Positions 14,955-23,674 are shown, counted from the first letter of the stretch. The stretch: DNA of 24,552 nucleotides from Candidatus Bipolaricaulota bacterium (GCA_003979035.1 RXOA01000105.1:1-24552), one strand, 5' to 3'. Program-made: numbers and translations. Notes: generated from the sequence alone by a model not told the origin.

Positions 14955-17888
14955 TCAGTCGTTCCGGCGATGGGGGCAGATGCCGGCGTAGGGGCAGTAT
15001 CGGCACGCCCCGTAGCGGGGTTCGCCGGCGAAGTTCCCGGCGCGGATCCCGCGGGCTGCCTGGTCGATGCTTGCCCGGGCTTGCTCGAGCATCTTTGAGC
15101 TTGGCGTCGCCTGCCCCACCCACAGCTTCGGTGTCAGGAACCGGAGCTCGAGTCGGGCGGGGAGAACGCCGAACATCTCCTCGTAGGCGATGGCATACAA
15201 CGCGAGCTGCAAGCTGTCGCGGGTGAGCTTGTCCGCTTCCTGTTGCGAGTCGATGGCCTTTGTCTTGTAGTCGATGATGACGGCTCCGTCTTCTCGCTGA
15301 TCGATACGATCGAACACGCCGACGATGCGGATATCCCCTTTGGAAATGGAGAAACGTTGTTCGACCTGAATCGGCGTGCCGGGCTCCGACTCCGCATGGG
15401 CGAAGAAATTCCCCAGGGCCTCCAATCCCTCCTGCATCCGCAGTTGTTCATGACGTTCGGTGAGGAATCCTTCCGAACGCCAGGCGGCGCGAAATGCGTC
15501 GCGCAGTTGGGGAAGAGCCACGGGTCGCCCCGAGAGTCGGCCGGTGTTGTAGAGGCGGATTGCACGGTGGATCGCCGATCCGTAAACGATCGCGTGGTGA
15601 AGACGTGTCGGAACGTGCAATACGTGGTTGTACCGATAACGCAGCGGGCATGTCAGATACTCATCGATCTTGTTGTGACTCAGTTCAAGGGGAGGGCCGG
15701 GGTCGGCCGAGCGGAGATCCTCCTGTTTGGAGCCTCCTGGCGGCGTCGCGGATTCGAGTGCGTGGCGCATGATGGAGGACACAGGCGATCGAGCCGCTGT
15801 TCCGAGCGATGCCGCCGGCAGATCGAGCGCTTCGCACACAAATTGGCTTGGCTTGCGAAGTCGCCGTCCGCCAAGGTCTCGTGCCCCGGTGAGGTAAAGT
15901 CGATCCTTGGCGCGGGTCATGCCGACATAGAAGAGGCGTCGCTCTTCCTGCTGATGAACGATGTTCGATGTCGACGGGGATGGGGCGTGGCCCAGTTCCT
16001 CGGGAAGCGGAATCAAGTCCCGGCGGCTCCGTGACGGAAAGCGGCCGTCGACAAGGCCGACAAGGAACACCCGCGAGAATTCCAATCCTTTCGCCTGATG
16101 CACAGTCAGTACATCAACGGCGTCCCGCTCACGTTCGGCCTCCCCCTCCGGGGGGTTGTCGCCGGCTTCGATGAGAGCGTCGAGATAGTCGATGAACCAA
16201 GGGACGCGATCATAGCGGGCGACGCGGGAAAACCGCTCGACAATCGAGAACAATTTGGCCAGGTTCTGGATTCGCCGCGAATCTTCCGGATCGGGCGAAT
16301 TCGAGATCGATTGCAGCAATCCAGTCGTCTCCTGCAGATAAGCATAAAGCACGTTCCCCGTCGGTTCGCGAGACGCAAGGTGAAGCATGGCCGAGATATG
16401 CTCGACGAGTCGATTGGCGGTTGCGGCGGCATCGGTTCGCAGCGGAAAGTCGCTGAGATTCCCTTTGACTGCCAGGTGGAGTATTTCGTAGAGACTCCTG
16501 TTCCTCCGGCGGGCAAGGGCGGTGAGCTCGGCAAGGATCCCCGGGTCGAGTTCGTACGGAGGAGACGCCGCGACGTAGTGCAACGATGGGGTGTCCGAGG
16601 GATCGGCAAGCACGCGCAAGAATGCGATTGCGGCGCGGATCTCCCGGCGGTCGTAGAGACCGCGACTGCCCGAGAAACGCCACGGGATCCTGGCCAAGTT
16701 CATGGCGTGTAGAAACGGCTGAGCATGAGCGTTGGCGCGCACCAAGACCGCGCAGTCGCTGTAGCCGACCTCTCCTCGCTCAACCGCATCGCGGATCGTC
16801 TTGGCGACGAAATCCGACTCCTCATCGAGCGATTCGAAGTGATGTTGCGACAGCGGATCGGCGTCGACGTTCCCACGGGCGGAATGGAGTCGTTTGCTGA
16901 TGCCGTTCCTCTGCTCCAGCCGATCGGGGTTGTTGTGTTGAATCAGGCGGTATGAAGCGTCAAGGATCGGTTGAGGAGAACGGTAGTTCTCGGTCAGCAC
17001 GACCTGATCGGCGTCCGGATAGCGCGTGAGAAACTCGAGGATGTTGCTGATTGCGGCCCCCCGGAACTGGTAGATCGATTGGTCGTCATCGCCGCAGGCG
17101 GTCAGATTCCTGTGTCCAGAGAGCATTCGCAGCAACTCGAATTGGGCGTGGTTGGTGTCTTGAAATTCGTCCACGAGGACATAGCGGAACTGCTCCTGAT
17201 ATCGACGAAGAACATCTGGATGCTCGCGGAAGAGCTGGAGGGATAGGCAGATGAGATCCCCGAAATCCACTTTGCCCGCCTCGAGCATCAGCCGTTGGTA
17301 GGCGGCGAATGACATGGCGAGTTCTCGTTGCTTGACCGCTTCTCGGTGTTGCTCTTCGGTTTGTGCGGCGGTGGCGAGTTCGTCGGCGAACGTCAGGTAT
17401 GCTTCCGGAGACGTGTTCTCGTCCTTGGCGCGCGAGTACAACGAAAGCAGGGCCTGAAGGTGCTTCATCGGATTTCCCAGCGGCCGGAACTGGTTCAGCG
17501 GCAGTTCGAACAAGCGGTTCTTGAGGAAGATCGCCTGTTCGGCTTCGGTGAGGATATCATAGGCGGGATCGAGCCCGAGCAGCACGGCGTTTTCGCGCAG
17601 GACGCGGTCACAAAACGAATGGAACGTGCTGATTCTGGCTTCGACGTATCCGTATGGGACAAGGACATCGACGCGCTCTTCCATCTCTGCAGCCGCCTTC
17701 TCGGTGAACGTTAGCGCGAGGATCTCCGCCGGCTTCGCCCGCTTGTCGCTGATCAGCCATGCGATGCGGCGCGTGATTACCGTGGTCTTGCCCGTTCCGA
17801 CGCCGGCCACGATCAACAGAGGGCCCTCGCCGTGGGTTACGGCGATCTTCTGTTGCGGATTGAGGTCGGAGAGAAGGTCGATGGGCAT
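14955..17888 (-). CDS. UvrD/PcrA-type helicase fused to a C-terminal RecB-like Fe-S nuclease
   Basis: This 977-residue superfamily 1A helicase has Walker A GVGTGKT (29-35), LTFTEKAAAEM, VDEFQD (239-244), GDDDQSIYQFRGA, LTENYRS, TVHQAKGLEF and LFYVGMTRAKDRLYL, so every motor motif is present. Residues 734-977 form a PDDEXK_1 nuclease with H774, D860 and D873-Y-K875. Four cysteines (C747, C962, C965, C971) spaced like the 4Fe-4S cluster of AddB and Cas4 are also present. A role in double-strand-break processing or repair is inferred, in the manner of AddAB-type helicase-nucleases but on one chain. The ATG at 17888 was chosen because the helicase fold begins there; upstream reading crosses a low-complexity tract. 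It lies 53 bp after the cation-efflux gene. Confidence 0.92.
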   Translation of the reverse strand: MPIDLLSDLNPQQKIAVTHGEGPLLIVAGVGTGKTTVITRRIAWLISDKRAKPAEILALTFTEKAAAEMEERVDVLVPYGYVEARISTFHSFCDRVLRENAVLLGLDPAYDILTEAEQAIFLKNRLFELPLNQFRPLGNPMKHLQALLSLYSRAKDENTSPEAYLTFADELATAAQTEEQHREAVKQRELAMSFAAYQRLMLEAGKVDFGDLICLSLQLFREHPDVLRRYQEQFRYVLVDEFQDTNHAQFELLRMLSGHRNLTACGDDDQSIYQFRGAAISNILEFLTRYPDADQVVLTENYRSPQPILDASYRLIQHNNPDRLEQRNGISKRLHSARGNVDADPLSQHHFESLDEESDFVAKTIRDAVERGEVGYSDCAVLVRANAHAQPFLHAMNLARIPWRFSGSRGLYDRREIRAAIAFLRVLADPSDTPSLHYVAASPPYELDPGILAELTALARRRNRSLYEILHLAVKGNLSDFPLRTDAAATANRLVEHISAMLHLASREPTGNVLYAYLQETTGLLQSISNSPDPEDSRRIQNLAKLFSIVERFSRVARYDRVPWFIDYLDALIEAGDNPPEGEAERERDAVDVLTVHQAKGLEFSRVFLVGLVDGRFPSRSRRDLIPLPEELGHAPSPSTSNIVHQQEERRLFYVGMTRAKDRLYLTGARDLGGRRLRKPSQFVCEALDLPAASLGTAARSPVSSIMRHALESATPPGGSKQEDLRSADPGPPLELSHNKIDEYLTCPLRYRYNHVLHVPTRLHHAIVYGSAIHRAIRLYNTGRLSGRPVALPQLRDAFRAAWRSEGFLTERHEQLRMQEGLEALGNFFAHAESEPGTPIQVEQRFSISKGDIRIVGVFDRIDQREDGAVIIDYKTKAIDSQQEADKLTRDSLQLALYAIAYEEMFGVLPARLELRFLTPKLWVGQATPSSKMLEQARASIDQAARGIRAGNFAGEPRYGACRYCPYAGICPHRRND

Positions 17889-17897
17889 TTCTTGCAC

Positions 17898-17903
17898 AGT
17901 ATA
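17898..17903 (-). promoter_or_regulatory. Possible -10 box just ahead of the helicase start
   Basis: TATACT on the minus strand ends 9 bp before the ATG at 17888. With no strong Shine-Dalgarno, this would give an almost leaderless message. The -35 region is weak. Confidence 0.3.
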
Positions 17904-17941
17904 GGCGCCGAGAGGGAAGTGTCTCCAGTCAGGGCCGCCGG

Positions 17942-18976
17942 CTACCGGATGTCGGAACAGGGTTCCGATCCCGACCCCGATCCCGAAGCCGAACCCGAAC
18001 CCGGATTCTGGTTCGGGTTGGATCCGCGGCAGGATGGGACCGAATCGGAACAGGTAGGGCCACGACAACTGTCCGATTCCAGCTCAAGCGTGGCGTGGGA
18101 AATGCCGAACCGGGCCAATCGCGTCTTCAACTCCGCGCGAAGCCGGGTTGCCTCCTCAAATGTGCTCACGTCGCCGGGATGGGTGACGACATGTGCCGTG
18201 AGCACGTGATGTTCCCCATCTTGCGACCAAATGTGCGTGTGATGGACCCCGACGACGCCGGGCATCGCGCAAATGGCCTGTTCGACATCCTCCAGCTTGA
18301 TCGACGTCGGGACTCCCTGAAGGAAGACCACAAGCGTCTCGCGCAGGTGGCGGACCACGTTCCACAAGACATACAGCGTGATGAGGATCGATAGAAGCGG
18401 ATCCAGCCATGGGATGTCCCACACCCACATCGCGACGCTTGCCACAAGCACGGCGGCCCAGCCCAGCACGTCCTCAAGGAAGTGCCAGGTGACGATTCGC
18501 TCGTTGAGCGAACGTCCTCCGCGCATCCTCAGCGCGGCGAGGCCGTTGACCGCGAGCCCGCCGATGGCAAGGAAGAACATCCCCGGAGCGTAGGTCGCTT
18601 CGGGGCGGAGCAGCCGGGGGATCGCTTCGGCGACCACGACGACGCCGCCGATGACAAGCAGCGCCGACATGACGACCGCGCCGAGCAGCGAGAAGCGCCG
18701 ATATCCGTAGGAGAATGTTTCGTCCCCGCGCCGCGAAGAGATCCGCGCCATTCGCCACGCCAATCCCAGTGACGCCGTATCGCCGAGATCATGAAGCGCG
18801 TCGGAGAGGATGGCGAGGCTGTTGGTCAGCATTCCGCCGACAAGCTCGATCACCGTGAACGTCAGGTTCAGCACCAATGCCGTCCCGATCCGCTTCGAGG
18901 CGGGGATGCCGTGAACAGGGCCTATGCCGTGGCCATGCCCATGTTGGGAGAGGTCCTTGCGATTGTGGGCGGGCAT
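17942..18976 (-). CDS. Cation diffusion facilitator (CzcD/ZnT-like) metal efflux protein
   Basis: This 344-residue inner-membrane protein exports divalent metals such as Zn2+ by proton exchange. A His-rich N-terminus (HGHGHG, 12-17) is followed by six hydrophobic segments. The transport-site residues are H62-x3-D66 in helix 2 (SDALHDLGD) and H-x3-D in helix 5 (WHFLEDVLG), the HD-HD set of Zn/Cd/Co exporters. A cytoplasmic ferredoxin-like domain follows (about 225-310). The last 40 residues are Ser/Gly/Asn/Cys-rich low complexity encoded by a hexanucleotide tract, and are not part of the family. The ATG at 18976 has GGAG 4 bp upstream. It is followed by the helicase-nuclease gene on the same strand. 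Confidence 0.9.
   Translation of the reverse strand: MPAHNRKDLSQHGHGHGIGPVHGIPASKRIGTALVLNLTFTVIELVGGMLTNSLAILSDALHDLGDTASLGLAWRMARISSRRGDETFSYGYRRFSLLGAVVMSALLVIGGVVVVAEAIPRLLRPEATYAPGMFFLAIGGLAVNGLAALRMRGGRSLNERIVTWHFLEDVLGWAAVLVASVAMWVWDIPWLDPLLSILITLYVLWNVVRHLRETLVVFLQGVPTSIKLEDVEQAICAMPGVVGVHHTHIWSQDGEHHVLTAHVVTHPGDVSTFEEATRLRAELKTRLARFGISHATLELESDSCRGPTCSDSVPSCRGSNPNQNPGSGSASGSGSGSEPCSDIR
17961..18026. repeat. Degenerate hexanucleotide tract at the 3' end of the CDF gene
   Basis: Eleven 6-bp units run from 17961, for example GATCCC, GACCCC, GATCCC, GAAGCC, GAACCC, GAACCC. Because 6 is two codons, the CDF tail reads as a Gly-Ser-type dipeptide repeat on the minus strand. Confidence 0.8.
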
Positions 18977-19042
18977 CTTGCTCCGTGATCCGACGTTTCT
19001 TCTTTCGTCAGCATAACCGCACACGGTCGGGGAGAACGACCC

Positions 19043-19070
19043 GGCGCAGGTCGCGAAGAGCGCCTGCGCC
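19043..19070 (-). terminator. Hairpin after the aminotransferase gene
   Basis: A perfect 8-bp stem (GGCGCAGG/CCTGCGCC) around a 12-nt loop lies 22 bp after the aminotransferase stop, in the gap before the CDF gene. The T-run is weak (GGGTCGTTCT), so termination may be partial. Confidence 0.5.
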
Positions 19071-19092
19071 GTCTTGCTGGTCAGGACAAACG

Positions 19093-20406
19093 CTAGCCAA
19101 GGACCTCGGCGAACGCGTCTTCAAGGATGTCCAGCCCCTCGCTGAGTTGTTCGTTGCTGATTGCCAGAGAAACAAGAACTCGAAGCACGTTCCCAAGCAA
19201 GCCGGCCGTGGGGAAGATGGCGCCGTTCCGCAACGCCATGGTGGCGATTTGGCCCGTGACTTCCTTGGCGGGCGCCTTCGTTTCTCGATCCACGACCAGT
19301 TCCATGCCGACCATCGCTCCGATCCCACGGATGTCGCCGACAATCTCGTAGCGATCGGCGAGCTTGCGGAAGCGATCCTTGATCGTGTTGCCGATCGGCT
19401 CGGCGCGCTCCATCAACCGTTCCTCTTCGATGGCATGGATGACCTCGATTGCGGCGCGACAGGCGAGCGGATTCCCGGCATACGTTCCGCCGATGGCGCT
19501 GGCGATCGGCGCATCCATGACCTCGGCTCGGCCGATGACCGCGGAAAGCGGCAACCCCGACCCGAGCGACTTGGCAACGCAAACAAGATCAGGCTTGGCA
19601 CCGAAATGCTCGAAGGCGAAGAACTTGCCGGTTCGGCCGATGCCGGACTGGACTTCGTCAAACGCGAGAACGAAACCGTACTTGTCGGCCAGTCGGCGCA
19701 TTTCCGGGAGGAACCAAGCGGGAGGCACAAGGAATCCGCCTTCACCGATGATCGGCTCGACGACCATCACCGCGACTTCGGACGGATCGACGAGCGACAA
19801 CAGAGACTGTTCGATCTCGGCGGGGGACAGATCCTTGCGGTACGTGTAGGGGTAGGGCAGACGATACACATCCGAAGCGAACGGCCCGAAGCCGTACTTG
19901 TACGGTTTGGCCTTGTGGGTCATCGTCATTGTCAGGAGCGTTCGGCCGTGGAAGGCGTTCTCGAAAACAAGCACGCTCTTTCGCCCTGTGTACGCGCGGG
20001 CGATCTTGACCGCATTCTCAACCGACTCGGCGCCGCTATTGAACAGTGCCGCCTTTCGCGGTCCGTCAAGGGGTGTGCGCAGACAAAGCTCCTCGGCGAG
20101 ATCGATGAACGGCGCGTACGGCACGGCGGTGAAGTCGGTGTGCAAGTAGTGATCCACCTGGTCGTGCAGGGCCGATACGACCCGCGCGTTCCGCTGTCCG
20201 ACATTGAGACATCCCCATCCGCCGGAGAAGTCAATGAACCGATTCCCGTCCAGATCCTCGATAAGGGCGCCCTCACTGTGATCGATGATGAACGGTGCGT
20301 AGACCTCAAGGGGCGCGGCGACATACTTCGACTTTCGGGCAAAGACCTCCGCCGATCGCGGCCCGGGCAATTCCGTTTGGATACGGGAAAACCGTCGTTC
20401 CACCAT
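19093..20406 (-). CDS. 4-aminobutyrate-type class III aminotransferase
   Basis: This 437-residue PLP enzyme belongs to the class III (GabT/ArgD/ornithine-type) family. Visible motifs are the cofactor-phosphate loop FNSGAESVENAVK (about 122-134), AFHGRT, the pyridine-nitrogen Asp D250 in LAFDEVQSGIGRTG, and the Schiff-base Lys K279 in CVAKSLGSGLPLSA. The length, VVEPIIGEGGF and the SGLPLSAVIGR pattern favour GABA or a similar omega-amino acid as amino donor. The exact substrate is not provable from sequence. The ATG at 20406 has a near-perfect GGAGGAAG site. It follows RNase Z by 68 bp on the same strand, and a hairpin terminator lies after it. Confidence 0.88.
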   Translation of the reverse strand: MVERRFSRIQTELPGPRSAEVFARKSKYVAAPLEVYAPFIIDHSEGALIEDLDGNRFIDFSGGWGCLNVGQRNARVVSALHDQVDHYLHTDFTAVPYAPFIDLAEELCLRTPLDGPRKAALFNSGAESVENAVKIARAYTGRKSVLVFENAFHGRTLLTMTMTHKAKPYKYGFGPFASDVYRLPYPYTYRKDLSPAEIEQSLLSLVDPSEVAVMVVEPIIGEGGFLVPPAWFLPEMRRLADKYGFVLAFDEVQSGIGRTGKFFAFEHFGAKPDLVCVAKSLGSGLPLSAVIGRAEVMDAPIASAIGGTYAGNPLACRAAIEVIHAIEEERLMERAEPIGNTIKDRFRKLADRYEIVGDIRGIGAMVGMELVVDRETKAPAKEVTGQIATMALRNGAIFPTAGLLGNVLRVLVSLAISNEQLSEGLDILEDAFAEVLG

Positions 20407-20474
20407 GCTTCCTCCAAGACAAAGCGTGAGTTGTCTGCGCATGGTACCGGAGAAGCGGTGAGGTGTCACGCATT

Positions 20475-21329
20475 TCAATCCAGCGTGAAGATTCTTCCTG
20501 GAGGGACGAGGATGACTTCGAAGGGAAGGCCCTCGGTCTGCGGATGACGCTCTTCCGCCTCCCAGGCGGTGACCCGCTCGCGGTAGCGACTTGAGATGTG
20601 GAAGCCGATCAGCTTGTCGGATACACGGGCTTCCCGCGCCGATGCGATCGCCTCGGACAGCGTTGCGTGCTTGTACTCCTTGCGATCGCGCTCGTCAAGG
20701 AATGTCGTGTCGTGGCATAGGACCTGCGTTCCCTCGATCCATTGCGGCTTGATGGCGATCGAGTCTCCCCCGTAGGTGAACAGGCGCTGGTGGTACATCT
20801 CCGTGACCGCCTCGCGCCCGCGCTCGTGGACGATCTGTGCGATATCCGCTTCCGACCTGCCGGCCAAGTCGGGCTTCAGTCGATGCCGGACCTCGACCAC
20901 GGAGTACCCGAGCGAAGGCTCGTTGGAGACATGGTGGGTCGGGAACACTTCGACGTAGCGCGGCATCTGCCCCTCGAGAAGCGACACCGAATCTTCAGCA
21001 GAAAGCGGGATCCACTCAAGCTCGTAGCTCAATCTGCGATTGGTGCGCTGGAGGTACGCGATCATCTCTGAGACGAGGAAGCTCCCCTTGGGGTAGTAGA
21101 TGGAGAGCGCCTTCTCTTTGTCTCCCATCGCGTTGTTGCGGATATTGATCAGTCCGACCAGTCCCGCGATGTGATCGGCATGTCCGTGCGAAAGGAAAAT
21201 TCGCCGAATCGCGAACGACTTGTTGCCGAGGATCGAGCTTGCGCCCTCGCCGGCGTCGAACAGAATCCGGTCCGAGTTGTAGTACAACCAACTTGAGTAC
21301 AGAGCCTTCGAGTATGCAAGCAGCTTCAT
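20475..21329 (-). CDS. rnz: Ribonuclease Z-like metallo-beta-lactamase-fold nuclease
   Basis: This 284-residue protein has the zinc-binding motif HGHADH (48-53) after FLS, then the further ligand region FPTHHVSNEPSLGY, D in LCHDTTF and H in GFHISSRY. The HxSSRY motif and the overall order match RNase Z, which trims tRNA 3' ends. It is shorter than E. coli RNase BN, and the exosite arm is present as an insertion (about 155-190). In a genome where the tRNA at 2714 lacks an encoded CCA, RNase Z is needed before CCA addition. The ATG at 21329 has AGAGGAA upstream. Confidence 0.85.
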   Translation of the reverse strand: MKLLAYSKALYSSWLYYNSDRILFDAGEGASSILGNKSFAIRRIFLSHGHADHIAGLVGLINIRNNAMGDKEKALSIYYPKGSFLVSEMIAYLQRTNRRLSYELEWIPLSAEDSVSLLEGQMPRYVEVFPTHHVSNEPSLGYSVVEVRHRLKPDLAGRSEADIAQIVHERGREAVTEMYHQRLFTYGGDSIAIKPQWIEGTQVLCHDTTFLDERDRKEYKHATLSEAIASAREARVSDKLIGFHISSRYRERVTAWEAEERHPQTEGLPFEVILVPPGRIFTLD

Positions 21330-21340
21330 TCGTTCCTCTT

Positions 21341-21412
21341 ATCGACGATCAGGATCAAGATCAAGATCCATGTCACCGTCAGTGTCAATACCAATATCAA
21401 TCATCAGTATCC
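21341..21412. repeat. Degenerate hexanucleotide tract in the rnz leader
   Basis: Twelve 6-bp units run from 21341: ATCGAC, GATCAG, GATCAA, GATCAA, GATCCA, TGTCAC, CGTCAG, TGTCAA, TACCAA, TATCAA, TCATCA, GTATCC. The consensus on the plus strand is near NNTCAN. It lies within the predicted 5' leader of rnz on the minus strand. Confidence 0.75.
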
Positions 21413-21468
21413 GGTGTTCAAGGCGCGGGGCGACGCCCAGCCTCATGCTGGCGCGGGGCGGAGTCGAG

Positions 21469-21496
21469 AGTATAACCGCCGACCCTCCGACACCAA
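21469..21496 (-). promoter_or_regulatory. Candidate rnz promoter
   Basis: On the minus strand, TTGGTG (21491-21496), a 16-bp spacer and TATACT (21469-21474) form a good sigma70 match. The leader to the ATG at 21329 would be about 130 nt and includes the hexanucleotide tract. Confidence 0.5.
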
Positions 21497-21517
21497 ACGG
21501 GATCCTCGTGAAGTGCA

Positions 21518-21546
21518 TTGCCGACCGGCAAGGCATCGCCTAGAAT
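21518..21546 (+). promoter_or_regulatory. Promoter of serS
   Basis: TTGCCG at 21518-21523, a 17-bp spacer and TAGAAT at 21541-21546 lie ahead of the serS start at 21570, giving a leader of about 17 nt that contains the GGGAGG ribosome binding site (21559-21564). Confidence 0.6.
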
Positions 21547-21569
21547 CAGCGCGGATTTGGGAGGTCGTC

Positions 21570-22829
21570 ATGCTCGACATTCACGCGTTGAGAGAAGATC
21601 CGGCAGGCATTGAGAAGCGTCTTCAAACGAGAGATCCTTCGATCGAATTGAGCGGGATTCTCGCTTTGGATGAGAAGCGCCGCTCGCTGATCACATTGGT
21701 GGAGGAGCGCAAGGCCGAGCGCAATCGCGGTTCCGCAGATGTCGGACATCTGAAGAAACAAGGTGGGGACGCGGATGCGTTGCTGGCGAGACTCCAAATG
21801 CTCTCCGACGAGATCTCGGCGCTGGACAACGAGCTGCGTGCCGTCACCGAAGACTTGCAGGGGGAGCTTCAGCGGTTGCCGAACATTCCCCACCCAACGG
21901 TTCCCGTGGGCGAGAAGGAAGACAAGGTCATTCTCAAGACGCATGGCGAGAAGCCCGAACCGGAGTTCGAGGTTCGAAGCCACGTGGCCATCGGCGAACG
22001 ACTCGGGCTGTTTGATTTCGAACGTGCCGCCCGAATCGCTGGGAGCCGGTTCCCGATGTATACGGGCCGTGGGGCGCTTCTGGAGATGGCGCTCGTGTCA
22101 TGGATGGTCCGTCACCACGCGCAGCGTGACTACACGCCGATCTGGCCGCCCTTTGTCGCCAATGAGGAGAGCTTCTACGTGTCGTCTCAGTTGCCGAAGT
22201 TTGCCGACGAAATCTACTACGTTGAGAAAGACAGACTGTACCTCAATCCTACCGCGGAAAGCCTGCTCGTCAATCTCCATCGGGATGAGATTCTTGCTGC
22301 CGCCGACCTGCCGCGGAAGTATGTCGCCTATACACCCTGCTTCCGTCGCGAAGCGGGCAGCTACGGAGAAGAAGAGCGCGGCCTGATCCGCGTCCATCAG
22401 TTCAACAAGGTGGAGCTGTTCAAGTTCTGCGCGCCCGAGAGGTCGTACGACGAACTTGGTACGCTGATCGAAGATGCCGAAAGCGTCCTCATGGCGCTTG
22501 GTCTCCACTACCGCGTCGCGCTTCTGTCTACGAAGGATATGGCGCAGCAGGCGAGCAAGACCGTGGACTTGGAGGTGTATCTTCCGACGCAGGGGCGTTA
22601 CTACGAGGTCTCCTCATGCAGCAATTGCGAGACATTCCAGTCGCGCCGCGGAGCGATCCGCTATCGCCCCGTTGACAACGGGAAGCCGGAATTCCTTCAT
22701 ACGCTCAATGGATCGGGTCTGGCCACGCCACGGCTTGTCGCCGCGATCCTTGAGAACAACCAGACGGAGGATGGCCGGGTGTGGGTTCCTGAGGTGCTCC
22801 AAGATGCGGTCGGAGTCGAGTGGCTATGA
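21570..22829 (+). CDS. serS: Serine-tRNA ligase
   Basis: This 419-residue class II aminoacyl-tRNA synthetase charges tRNA-Ser (and tRNA-Sec where present). The N-terminal 110 residues form the long antiparallel coiled-coil arm (VEERKAERN, LQMLSDEISALDNELR). The core shows motif 1 around FPMYTGRGALLEMAL, the T-x-E serine-binding site (NPTAE), motif 2 CFRREAGSYGEEERGLIRVHQF and motif 3 GLATPRLVAAILENNQ. It is close to the usual 425-430 residues. The ATG at 21570 has GGGAGG 5 bp upstream. The stop overlaps the ATG of the ABC ATPase as ATGA. Confidence 0.97.
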   Translation: MLDIHALREDPAGIEKRLQTRDPSIELSGILALDEKRRSLITLVEERKAERNRGSADVGHLKKQGGDADALLARLQMLSDEISALDNELRAVTEDLQGELQRLPNIPHPTVPVGEKEDKVILKTHGEKPEPEFEVRSHVAIGERLGLFDFERAARIAGSRFPMYTGRGALLEMALVSWMVRHHAQRDYTPIWPPFVANEESFYVSSQLPKFADEIYYVEKDRLYLNPTAESLLVNLHRDEILAAADLPRKYVAYTPCFRREAGSYGEEERGLIRVHQFNKVELFKFCAPERSYDELGTLIEDAESVLMALGLHYRVALLSTKDMAQQASKTVDLEVYLPTQGRYYEVSSCSNCETFQSRRGAIRYRPVDNGKPEFLHTLNGSGLATPRLVAAILENNQTEDGRVWVPEVLQDAVGVEWL

Positions 22830-23620
22830 ACGGCAAAGGGATCGCGATCGAGGCGCACGAGTTGACGAAAGTCTTCCGGGCTCGCGGCCGCGATGTCCGT
22901 GCCGCCGATGGGGTCAGCTTTTACGCCGATGCGGGTGAAGTGTTCGGCCTTCTCGGGCCGAACGGCGCCGGGAAAACGACGACGCTTCGCATGTTGGCCA
23001 CGATTCTCACCCCGTCTTCAGGGTGGGCGAAGTTGGCCGGGTTCGATACGCGTGAGTCGCCGCGTGAGGTGCGGGAGCGGATCGGATTCGTGGCAACGGA
23101 AACCGGCCTCTACGATCGATTCACGGCGCGGGAGACCCTGCGCTTTTTTGGCCGGATCACCCGTCTGGAAGACAAGGAGATCGATCGCCGCAGCGCAGAG
23201 ATCTTTGACCTTCTCGACCTCACGAAAATCGTCGACCGGCGGGTGGGAACCTTCTCGACCGGGGAGAAGCAGAAGCTGTCCCTTGCCAGAAGCATTATCC
23301 ACAACCCCCCGATCTTGATCCTTGATGAGCCGACGTTCGGGCTTGACGTCATGGCGGCGCGGGCCGTGCTCGATACGATCCGCCTGCTGCGGGAGCAGGG
23401 GCGGACAATCGTTCTCTCAACTCACATCATGCGCGTCGCCGAGAAGCTTTGCGATCGGATCGGCATCCTCTTCGCGGGCCGTCTGCAAGCGATCGGCGAT
23501 CTGGAATCACTGCGTGCGACGTACGGCGGCGAAGATCTCGAAGATGTGTTCTTTTCGGTTGTCCAAGGCGAGAAGAGCGATTCCGGCTTTTCTGCTCCGC
23601 CGGATCATGGTATGGTCTAA
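22826..23620 (+). CDS. ABC-transporter ATP-binding protein, NatA-like
   Basis: This 264-residue ABC ATPase carries Walker A GPNGAGKTT (44-52), the signature FSTGEKQKLSLA (the STGxK form seen in NatA-like exporters), Walker B ILILDEPTFGLD and the switch His in LSTHIM. A short C-terminal domain follows DRIGILFAGRLQAIGD. The ATG at 22826 overlaps the serS stop as ATGA, so it is probably coupled; a GTG at 22820 is less likely. The permease partner (NatB-like) is not seen: the next gene is a NosD-like beta-helix protein. The substrate is unknown. Confidence 0.92.
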   Translation: MNGKGIAIEAHELTKVFRARGRDVRAADGVSFYADAGEVFGLLGPNGAGKTTTLRMLATILTPSSGWAKLAGFDTRESPREVRERIGFVATETGLYDRFTARETLRFFGRITRLEDKEIDRRSAEIFDLLDLTKIVDRRVGTFSTGEKQKLSLARSIIHNPPILILDEPTFGLDVMAARAVLDTIRLLREQGRTIVLSTHIMRVAEKLCDRIGILFAGRLQAIGDLESLRATYGGEDLEDVFFSVVQGEKSDSGFSAPPDHGMV

Positions 23621-23674
23621 AGCGTCTCGGCCTGTACGGCCGCGGCGGGAGCGTACGTTCTTAAGGAGGCAAGC

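Noticed and set aside
17889..18068. 60-residue N-terminal extension of the helicase (Gly-Phe-Gly repeats)
   Set aside because: It is a reading of the hexanucleotide tract in another frame, and the helicase family starts at the Met at 17888.
18877..20547. 556-codon plus-strand frame opposite the CDF and aminotransferase genes
   Set aside because: Its sequence is Arg-rich and matches no fold, whereas the opposite strand holds two clear enzyme families; it is an antisense shadow in high-GC DNA.
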